Part shown: positions 4,760 to 9,538 of the stretch, piece by piece
Layout: each line of letters opens with the position of its first letter
How positions within the stretch are numbered: the first letter of the stretch is position 1
From: JADJOY01 sp046331705 [NCBI: bacterium]
GTDB taxonomy: Bacteria; JADJOY01
Length of the DNA: 9,538 bases
Assembly (NCBI GenBank): GCA_046331705.1
Contig: JAXLQJ010000105.1
Coordinates: forward strand, 1-9,538
Reading direction: 5' to 3'
Translations under genes and position numbers: made by a program
The notes under the pieces: model-generated
What the model was told of the DNA's origin: nothing
Databases searched by the model: none
Seen by the model: only the letters and a program-made list of their open reading frames with translations

Positions 4760-7357
4760 ATGCGACGCACGGCAATGCACACGTCGAACGCGCTTCGCCC
4801 GCCACTCAGCCGGTGGTCGCTGGCCATCGTGCTCGCGCTGGTCGGCGCCCTCGGTTGCGGATCGAGCGGCAGCGGCGAGAGCGCGAGCCTCACGTTGCCA
4901 CCCAGCGGCGCGCTGCGCGGCTTGGTGACGGCATCCTCCGACCTCTCGACCTGGGACGCCGCCCGCGGCTCCGCACCAGCGGCGGCGAGCGCCGCACTCG
5001 CCGAGAGCGGGCTCGCACCCAGCAGCCGATTCACCACCGCCGTGCCCGAAGCGACCGTCGGGATCGACGGCACCAGCGGGCGCGTCGCCACGGCGCGTGA
5101 CGGCACCTTCTTCCTGAGCGGCCTGGCCGCCGGCGACTACGCGCTGCTGCTGCAGAAGACCGTGGACGGCAACCTCCTCGACGCCAGCGTGCCCGTCCAT
5201 CTGGCCGCCGAGAGCGGCACGGCACTCTTGGTCGAGATGAGCAGCGCGGGCTACCGCGTGACCCAACGCTACCGACAGAACGGGCGAGTGATCGAGAAGG
5301 TGCTCACGCCCAACGGCTCGATGCGGCAGTCGAGCGACGACGTGCTCACGGCGTACGCCCTCCCCGGCGGCGCCACCTACAGCGACGGCAACGGCGACGG
5401 GAACGTCGACGGCTGCACGGTCACCGGCTCGGAAGCGGCCCCACCGCCGCCCACGGCCGTGCCCGACGAGCCTTCGCCGAGACCGGAACCGCCGCCGACC
5501 GAGCCGCCTGGGCCGCCCTGCACGATCGGGCCCATCGAGCGAATCGAGATCCAGAGCTATTTCGCGGGCACACCGCTGGTGGTGGGGCAGATCGGCTACC
5601 TCGCGGCGATCGGGTTCGATCGCGACGGAAACGCCCAGGACGTCACCCAGATCGTCGCGTGGGAATCGACGAGCGCGGGTGTCGCCAGCGTCGACGGCTG
5701 GGGCGCCATCACGGGCCGCTCGCCGGGCAAGACACGCATTCGCGCGACACTCGGCGACGTACGCAGCGAGAGCCTGGACGTCGAGGTGATCGCGCGCCCC
5801 GCGCTCACGGCGCTCAGCGTCCAGAACGTCGACTGCTTCATCTACCCGCTCGACAAGCCGGTCGCTGGCGGCGGCATCGATGCTCCGCCTCCGGGTAGCG
5901 GCGAAGGAAGCGGCGGATCGGGCGGCAGCGACGGAGGTGGCTCGGGCGCCGTCCCGCTGCCCCCTGCGGGCGATCTCTTCCTGCCCTACTCGTGCGGCGA
6001 CGTCGTCGAGATCGGCGCCGTACGGCATTACCGCGCCACCGGCCAGTTCGGCGCGAGCTACTACGAGGACGTCACGGACGAAGTGGCGTGGGCGATCCAG
6101 CCCGCCGCGGTGGGCACGCTCGACGCGGACGGCACGTTTCACGCTGTCGCCGCGGGCGACGCCGACATCGTCGCGCGGCTCGCGGGAGTGACGAGCGAGC
6201 CCTCGCCCATTCGCGTCGTCACCGAGCCGACGCTGGTCGCGGTGGACGTCTACACGGACTACGGAGTGCCGGTGCCGCTCGCGACACCCGCGCCCGACGA
6301 CACGAAGCCTGAATTTGGGGGAGGCTCGGTACCGGGTGGTTCAACCACCCCGACCCCTCCACTGCCCGGATCTGCCGAGCCTTCCCCCGTTCCTTCCAGC
6401 GACGTCGCCTGCATCGGCGAGGAGTGTCTACCGGTCGCGCAGACGATCCTCATCGGCGACACCATCCAGTTCCACGCACTGGCGCGCTACGACACCGGCG
6501 CCACCCGCGACGTCACCACCGAGGTGCGCTGGAGCTCGTCGGCTCCGCTCGTCGGATTGGTCGGGCCCGCCGGGAAGCTCACGGCGCTCGTACCAGGTAC
6601 CACGGAGATCCGCGCCTCGCTCGCCGGCGTGACTAGCACGGCCTATGCGGTGGAGGTCGTGAAGGAAGCGACCGCGCAAGCGCTCTACGTGTACGGCGAG
6701 AACCCGTCGGCGATCGCCAAGAAGGGCGAGCGCACGTACTTCCACGCGACCGCGTACTACGACGTGGCGTCGCTCTCGCGCGAGGTCACCGGCACGGTCA
6801 CCTGGATCTCGTCCGACCCGAGCATCGCGCGCTTCGACTCCGCGGGCGTGCTGGTGGGTCGCGCGCCCGGCTTCGTGGAGGTGTGGGCGCGGCTCGGCTC
6901 GCTCGAGAGCACCAAGACGAAGATCGAGGTCTGGGAAACGTCGAACCTCGAATACTGCGATCCGGACCACGTCAACCGCGCCGAGTGGAGTGACGACCTG
7001 AACCGCGTGACGCTCGAGACCGACTGCGCGAGCTACGACCGCGGCAACACCGTGACCATGCGCTACACGATCGACGAGGTCCGGCCCAACCCGGCGCCGC
7101 TCATCGATCCGTGCTTGGACCTCTTCGTGTACAGCGGCGATCGGCTCGTGCGTACCGTGCGCGAGGAAGGCTGCGGCGTTGCCCTGGCGCCCGAGCCAGG
7201 CGCCGCCGCCGCGGACGCGGCGCTCTACCAGACGCTCGCCTTCTGGGATCAGCGCGACGCCAGCGGCGCCCTGGTGGAGCCCGGCGAGTACCGGATCGTC
7301 GGCGTCTTCTACATCTACTACGACCCCGTCATCGAGCTTTCCGTCGAGGTGCGGTGA
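4760..7357 (+). CDS. Large multi-domain surface lipoprotein with Big2-like Ig domains
   Basis: The 865-residue product starts at ATG 4760 after a GGAGG site. The signal peptide ends in lipobox ALGC, with Cys33 lipidated. Residues about 95-160 look like a carboxypeptidase-regulatory/Cna-B-like sandwich (VATARDGTFFLSGLAAGDYALLL in part). A Pro-rich linker (220-253) leads to Big2-like Ig domains at about 258-345, 349-488, 491-632 and 641-724, recognised by the repeated D-V-T...V-x-W-x-S/...V-x-x-x-G...G-x-x-x-I-x-A pattern. Domains two and three carry low-complexity insertions (Gly/Ser near 373-399, Pro/Gly/Ser near 508-546). The C-terminal 140 residues, with FWDQRDASGALVEPGEYRIVGVF, resemble the BsuPI/FlgD-type beta sandwich. 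Apart from Cys33 all ten cysteines fall in five successive pairs. No enzyme motif is visible. An adhesive or structural surface role is inferred; it is the first gene of an operon with 7360-7851. Confidence 0.86.
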   Translation: MRRTAMHTSNALRPPLSRWSLAIVLALVGALGCGSSGSGESASLTLPPSGALRGLVTASSDLSTWDAARGSAPAAASAALAESGLAPSSRFTTAVPEATVGIDGTSGRVATARDGTFFLSGLAAGDYALLLQKTVDGNLLDASVPVHLAAESGTALLVEMSSAGYRVTQRYRQNGRVIEKVLTPNGSMRQSSDDVLTAYALPGGATYSDGNGDGNVDGCTVTGSEAAPPPPTAVPDEPSPRPEPPPTEPPGPPCTIGPIERIEIQSYFAGTPLVVGQIGYLAAIGFDRDGNAQDVTQIVAWESTSAGVASVDGWGAITGRSPGKTRIRATLGDVRSESLDVEVIARPALTALSVQNVDCFIYPLDKPVAGGGIDAPPPGSGEGSGGSGGSDGGGSGAVPLPPAGDLFLPYSCGDVVEIGAVRHYRATGQFGASYYEDVTDEVAWAIQPAAVGTLDADGTFHAVAAGDADIVARLAGVTSEPSPIRVVTEPTLVAVDVYTDYGVPVPLATPAPDDTKPEFGGGSVPGGSTTPTPPLPGSAEPSPVPSSDVACIGEECLPVAQTILIGDTIQFHALARYDTGATRDVTTEVRWSSSAPLVGLVGPAGKLTALVPGTTEIRASLAGVTSTAYAVEVVKEATAQALYVYGENPSAIAKKGERTYFHATAYYDVASLSREVTGTVTWISSDPSIARFDSAGVLVGRAPGFVEVWARLGSLESTKTKIEVWETSNLEYCDPDHVNRAEWSDDLNRVTLETDCASYDRGNTVTMRYTIDEVRPNPAPLIDPCLDLFVYSGDRLVRTVREEGCGVALAPEPGAAAADAALYQTLAFWDQRDASGALVEPGEYRIVGVFYIYYDPVIELSVEVR
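6334..6350. repeat. Perfect inverted repeat inside a low-complexity linker of the large lipoprotein gene
   Basis: GGGTGGTT-C-AACCACCC is an 8-1-8 perfect inverted repeat, flanked by GGAGG upstream and CCTCC downstream that could extend the fold. It encodes part of the Gly/Ser/Thr/Pro linker. Local codon use (GGG, GGA, GGT, TCA) differs from the surrounding gene, which suggests a recently changed or slippage-prone segment. Confidence 0.6.
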
Positions 7358-7359
7358 TC

Positions 7360-7851
7360 ATGCTCGTGCGCCGAACGGCAGGCGGCGGGTCGAGACGAGC
7401 GCGGCGCGCGCCGCGGCGCGCCGTGGTGGCGGTGATGCTCGCGGGTCTGGTCGCGATGGCGGTGGGCTGCGGCTCGAGCTCGGTGTCGATCGCGCTCGAC
7501 CCGCCCCAAGCTGGCGACCCGGCGCACGGCGCGGCGGCGCAGATCCTCATCTCGAATCTCGGGATCGAGTTCTGGGTGGGAGTCGACTCGGCCGCCACCG
7601 TCGAGAAGCTCCGCATGAACGAGCAGACCGGCAAGGAAGAGTGGCTGATCGCCGCGGTGGTGCCCGAGGCCGGGCACCGCTTCGGCTTCTACTTCGCGCC
7701 TGGAGACGTGGACTCTCAGGAAGTCACGATCGAAGCGATGCAAACCACCCTGAGCCAGATCCGCGCGGACCCCGCGTACTACGCAGTCGGCGGCGCGGGA
7801 CACCTCCCCAAGTGGGCGGTGAGCGCCGAGGTGCTCACGAGCGCGCCGTGA
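7360..7851 (+). CDS. Small lipoprotein, function unknown
   Basis: ATG 7360 lies two bases after the stop of the large Ig-domain lipoprotein, with GAGGT nine bases upstream inside that gene; an in-frame GTG at 7354 overlapping the stop is an alternative start but is too close to the ribosome binding site. The 163-residue product has an unusually Arg-rich N-region (about ten Arg in the first 20 residues), a hydrophobic core and lipobox AVGC with Cys37 lipidated. The mature part begins with a Gly/Ser stretch, has a LISNLGIEFWVGVDSAATVEKL segment in which a membrane-anchored beta domain may start, and ends with a region rich in Ala, Val and Trp. I see no catalytic residues and no named family. 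Tight coupling to the upstream gene suggests that the two lipoproteins act together at the envelope. Confidence 0.82.
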   Translation: MLVRRTAGGGSRRARRAPRRAVVAVMLAGLVAMAVGCGSSSVSIALDPPQAGDPAHGAAAQILISNLGIEFWVGVDSAATVEKLRMNEQTGKEEWLIAAVVPEAGHRFGFYFAPGDVDSQEVTIEAMQTTLSQIRADPAYYAVGGAGHLPKWAVSAEVLTSAP

Positions 7852-7852
7852 A

Positions 7853-7887
7853 GCGGGTCCCGCGCGGCGCACCGCGCGCGGAACCGC
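7853..7887. terminator. Strong GC hairpin between convergent genes, probable bidirectional terminator
   Basis: The 36 bases between the stops at 7851 and 7888 fold almost completely. GCGG (7853-7856) pairs with CCGC (7884-7887). After one G-A mismatch, TCC (7858-7860) pairs with GGA (7880-7882). After one bulged base, CGCGCGG (7861-7867) pairs with CCGCGCG (7872-7878) around a CGCA loop. No T-tract is present, so intrinsic termination is likely but not certain. Confidence 0.5.
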
Positions 7888-8337
7888 TCAAGTCGCGTCG
7901 GTCCGTGGCTGGCGGCGAGACTCGATCCACGCGTCGGCCGACAACGGCCCTCCGCCGGCGAAGACCAGCGCCAACAACATCGCGAGCACCAACGCGGAGA
8001 GCTCGAGACCCTGACCGCGGGTGAAGAGCCCCTCGCGCAGGTGGATGAACAGCAGCGCGCCCACCAACGCGGGGATCTGCACCGCGGCGGCGATGCGGGT
8101 CTCGAGGCCGAACGCCAGCAGCAATCCGCCGCCCAGGTGCGCCAGCGCGACGGCGTGCGCGATCACCATCGGCCAGAAGAAGCCGTGCTCCTCCACCAGC
8201 GTGGCCACCAAGCCTGGCTCCGAGACGAAGAGCACCCCGCGCACCAGCAGCGCGGCGCCGAGGTAGATCCGGAGAAGGTCGAGTGCCACGCGCTGGCGCT
8301 CGGCCTCGTTGCGCCACATCCGTCGGAAGCGTTCCAT
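7888..8337 (-). CDS. DoxX family integral membrane protein
   Basis: The 149-residue product has four predicted transmembrane segments at about 19-38, 56-76, 81-98 and 111-127, the standard DoxX layout. Family-like features are the RIYLGAALLVRGVLFV first helix, AHLGGGLLLAFGLETRIAA across helices two and three, and the C-terminal FAGGGPLSADAW signature. ATG 8337 is chosen over an upstream in-frame start at 8418 because GGAGG lies five bases before it and the extra 27 residues look non-conserved. DoxX proteins are inner-membrane proteins linked in some organisms to thiosulfate:quinone oxidoreductase subunit DoxD, or to redox and thiol stress; the exact function here is unknown. It is divergent from an exported rhodanese-like gene, which fits a sulfur or redox theme but does not prove it. 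An RNA hairpin covers its ribosome binding site. Confidence 0.88.
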   Translation of the reverse strand: MERFRRMWRNEAERQRVALDLLRIYLGAALLVRGVLFVSEPGLVATLVEEHGFFWPMVIAHAVALAHLGGGLLLAFGLETRIAAAVQIPALVGALLFIHLREGLFTRGQGLELSALVLAMLLALVFAGGGPLSADAWIESRRQPRTDAT

Positions 8338-8355
8338 CGCGACCTCCAGGTCGCG
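8338..8355 (-). promoter_or_regulatory. Inverted repeat that would fold over the doxX-type gene's ribosome binding site
   Basis: Immediately before ATG 8337 the - strand reads CGCGACCT-GG-AGGTCGCG, a perfect 8-2-8 inverted repeat. As RNA it would form a 7-bp stem with a UGGA loop, placing the GGAGG ribosome binding site in the loop and 3' arm, with the start codon directly at the stem foot. This would hide the site unless unfolded. A GGA in a hairpin loop is also the kind of site CsrA/RsmA proteins prefer, but no such regulator is seen here. Confidence 0.5.
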
Positions 8356-8440
8356 CGAGCCCGACCGACCCCGACGAAACCCGCAGCATCTTCCTGTCGG
8401 TCGAAGCGACGCGACCACGACCGGGCACCAGGTCCAGCCG

Positions 8441-8452
8441 TTGAGCGCTCAA
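8441..8452. promoter_or_regulatory. Perfect 12-bp palindrome in the divergent doxX/rhodanese intergenic region
   Basis: TTGAGCGCTCAA is fully self-complementary and sits near the middle of the 243-bp gap between the divergent genes, a typical place for a shared operator. I found no convincing -35/-10 pair on either strand around it, and a 12-mer palindrome can arise by chance, so the role is tentative. Apart from this and the ribosome-site hairpin I see nothing else firm in 8356-8565. Confidence 0.3.
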
Positions 8453-8580
8453 GGTACGCCGCCGAAGCGCGGCTCCGCAAAGCCACGCGCGCCCAATTGG
8501 CCGAGAGGATCCAAGGCTCGAATCCCGGACCGTGCGCGCACGTCGAAAGAGTGACGTCGAGCGACGAGGAGGCTCACCCG

Positions 8581-9144
8581 ATGACGGCAACCAGACGACA
8601 CGTGACGCTCGGCCTCCTGGCGGTATTCCTGTCGATCCGCGTCGGCGCCGCCGAACCGACGACCGACGCAGCGCCACCGCCCAACCCCGCGATCGACATG
8701 CGGGGATTCCTCGAAGTGGCGCAGGAAGCGGCGAGCTACCGCGAGACCCGGCGTGTGAGCGAGGACGAGTTCCTGCGGCTCAGCGCGCTGCCAGGCACGC
8801 TGATCCTCGACGCTCGCAGTGAGCGGAAATTCGACGAGCTCCACGTCCGCGGCGCCATGAACTTGAGCTTTCCGGACATCGCGGTGGCGAGCCTCGAGCG
8901 TGCCATCCCCGACAAGAACACGCGCATCCTCATCTACTGCAACAACAACTTCCGGAACGCCGAAGGACCGTTCCCGAGCAAGCTTCCGTCGGCGTCACTC
9001 AACCTCTCGACCTTCATCGCGCTCTACGACTACGGCTACCGCAACGTGTACGAGCTCGGCCCACTCATCGACATCCACCGAACCAAGCTCCCGCTGGAAT
9101 CCTCCGCGCCACGAACGGCGCTGCCGACGCCTGGCGCGACCTGA
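8581..9144 (+). CDS. Exported rhodanese-like domain protein
   Basis: The 187-residue product starts at ATG 8581, with a strong GAGGAGG site eight bases upstream. Residues 1-24 form a Sec signal peptide (TRRH, hydrophobic LGLLAVFLSI, then VGAA before Glu25), so the protein is probably periplasmic. The rhodanese domain spans about 57-170. VSEDEFLRL leads to LILDAR (Asp77-Arg79), HVRGAMN (88-94) is the usual H-x-x-G-A-x-N motif, and Cys120 in LIYCNNNF is in the catalytic position. The CNNNF loop, followed by a C-terminal IALYDYGYRNVYELGPLID, marks a recognisable exported subgroup rather than classic thiosulfate sulfurtransferase (CRxGxR). Sulfur transfer through a Cys120 persulfide is family knowledge; the acceptor is unknown. 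It is divergent from a DoxX-type gene, hinting at shared sulfur or redox work. Confidence 0.88.
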   Translation: MTATRRHVTLGLLAVFLSIRVGAAEPTTDAAPPPNPAIDMRGFLEVAQEAASYRETRRVSEDEFLRLSALPGTLILDARSERKFDELHVRGAMNLSFPDIAVASLERAIPDKNTRILIYCNNNFRNAEGPFPSKLPSASLNLSTFIALYDYGYRNVYELGPLIDIHRTKLPLESSAPRTALPTPGAT

Positions 9145-9160
9145 GCCCCGGGTGGCCTGG

Positions 9161-9312
9161 CTCGGTGCGGTGCCACCGTCCCTCGACTCGGTGCCCTCGG
9201 TGCGGTGCCACCGTCCCTCGACTGCTCGGTGCGGTGCTCGGTGCGGTGCCACGCTGCTCAGTGCCCCTCGGTGCGGTGCCTCGGTGCGGTGCCACCCTCC
9301 CTCGACCGAGGG
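9161..9312 (+). repeat. Degenerate minisatellite built from a CTCGGTGCGGTGC core
   Basis: The 13-mer CTCGGTGCGGTGC occurs exactly six times, starting at 9161, 9196, 9225, 9237, 9267 and 9280. The copies at 9161 and 9196 extend to an identical 28-base unit with CCACCGTCCCTCGACT, and the copy at 9280 extends to a two-mismatch version of it. Partial copies (CTCGGTGC at 9187, CTCAGTGC at 9257) fill the gaps. The block ends in CCCTCG-AC-CGAGGG (9299-9312). Irregular spacing and nested copies suggest slippage or gene-conversion growth. It lies just past the rhodanese stop in non-coding DNA; no function is known. Confidence 0.85.
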
Positions 9313-9472
9313 CCAAGATCCCTACTGAGCGAGCCTGAGCGGGCCGCGCGTGCGCCCCGACGGGCGCACTCGTGCGAACGTCCGGGCGCAGCCTCGGATC
9401 CGCCCCCACGGAATTCACGAACGATCGAGCGATCGGCGGAGCGGCACGCCGCGTGCGTTCGGTTCGCCCACC
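9313..9472. other. Intergenic stretch upstream of the truncated transposase, with a REP-like hairpin
   Basis: This is the second half of the 328-bp gap between the rhodanese stop and the last gene. It contains CTGAGCG twice, ten bases apart (9325 and 9335), a strong hairpin (listed separately) and CGATCG twice (9423 and 9431). No credible gene or clear promoter is visible; reading frames through it have repeat-driven, low-complexity translations. Confidence 0.6.
9345..9374. repeat. REP-like hairpin upstream of a RAYT-like transposase start
   Basis: GTGCGCCC (9350-9357) pairs perfectly with GGGCGCAC (9362-9369) around a CGAC loop. After one C-T mismatch the stem continues with CGCG (9345-9348 region) against CGTG (9371-9374), including one G-U pair. 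Such palindromes flank REP-associated tyrosine transposase genes in many genomes. I do not see the GTAG-type foot tetranucleotide of classic REPs, so the label is tentative; it could also be a terminator. Confidence 0.45.
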
Positions 9473-9538
9473 ATGGCGCGTCCGATCCGATGGCTTCAGC
9501 CCCACACGCGCTGGTTCGTCACATCCCGTGCGCTCGAG
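9473..9538 (+). CDS. Probable REP-associated (Y1/IS200-like) transposase, N-terminus only
   Basis: ATG 9473 opens a frame that stays open to the window end, giving 22 residues that begin MARPIRWLQPH and continue with TRWFVTSRALE. The pattern MARP-x-R, then about ten residues, then a strand ending in V-T-S-R is the usual N-terminus of RAYT proteins, single-domain HUH/Y1 nucleases that act on REP palindromes. The catalytic HUH and Tyr residues would lie beyond the window. A REP-like hairpin about 100 bases upstream agrees with this. No good ribosome binding site is seen, so the start is not firm. With only 22 residues another protein cannot be excluded. Confidence 0.5.
   Translation, partial: MARPIRWLQPHTRWFVTSRALE

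Noticed and set aside
4599-4928. Possible upstream open frame or leader peptide starting at ATG 4599
   Set aside because: It has no ribosome binding site, begins almost at the predicted transcription start and has an Arg-rich translation that runs on into another frame of the real gene.
4652-6142. Long open frame on the - strand (496 codons)
   Set aside because: It is antisense to the Ig-domain lipoprotein, which has a signal peptide, ribosome binding site and domain repeats; the antisense product has none of these.
8487-8538. tRNA-like stretch with TTGGCCGAGAGG (D-loop-like) and GGCTCGAATCCC (T-loop-like) flanked by pairable CGCGCGC and GTGCGCG
   Set aside because: The T-stem does not pair around the CTCGAAT loop and there is no room for an anticodon arm; at most a decayed fragment, more likely chance similarity.
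9161-9312. Direct repeats considered as a CRISPR array
   Set aside because: Gaps between the 28-base units are only a few bases and are themselves repeat fragments, with no uniform unique spacers and no cas genes.
9065-9505. - strand open frame of 146 codons through the repeat block
   Set aside because: Its middle is just the translated minisatellite, and it overlaps the 3' end of the rhodanese gene and the transposase start; no start signal is seen.

Overview
This is a G+C-rich bacterial window whose codon use strongly favours G or C in the third position. It carries many Sec/lipobox lipoproteins (four complete genes), a probable TIGR02147/DUF4423-type regulator, and what looks like the start of a REP-associated transposase. 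That mix suits a Myxococcota or other deltaproteobacterial lineage. The lineage is an inference from style only; there is no rRNA or other marker gene here.

Layout. Positions 1-549 hold the 3' part of a glyoxalase II gene (gloB). A short intergenic region with a promoter-like element and a perfect palindrome leads into a small PPOX-fold, F420/FMN-dependent oxidoreductase (693-1091). Next come two closely spaced + strand genes: a small Tat-signal protein with three evenly spaced HxH motifs (1181-1564) and a 454-residue lipoprotein that looks all-helical (1574-2938). Convergent to these is a - strand two-gene operon (4531 to 2990): an XRE-like regulator followed by a four-cysteine lipoprotein whose ribosome binding site lies inside the end of the regulator gene.

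The regulator is divergent from a second lipoprotein operon on the + strand: an 865-residue protein with several Big2-like Ig domains (4760-7357) and a 163-residue lipoprotein (7360-7851). Between the two operons lies a strikingly AT-rich island. It contains a near-consensus promoter whose -35 hexamer sits inside a perfect 7-1-7 palindrome, then a structured leader with an 11-bp perfect stem. This regulator/operator/structured-leader/surface-lipoprotein locus (about 2990-7851) is the best candidate in the window for an undescribed, co-regulated envelope system.

The right part holds a DoxX-type membrane protein (7888-8337, - strand) divergent from an exported rhodanese-like protein (8581-9144, + strand); both are plausibly involved in envelope sulfur or redox chemistry. 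A non-coding stretch of about 330 bp follows, with a degenerate minisatellite (six exact copies of a 13-mer) and a strong REP-like hairpin. The last 66 bases appear to be the N-terminus of a RAYT-type (Y1, IS200-like) transposase that runs off the window. All functional calls rest on motif reading by eye, with no database search.
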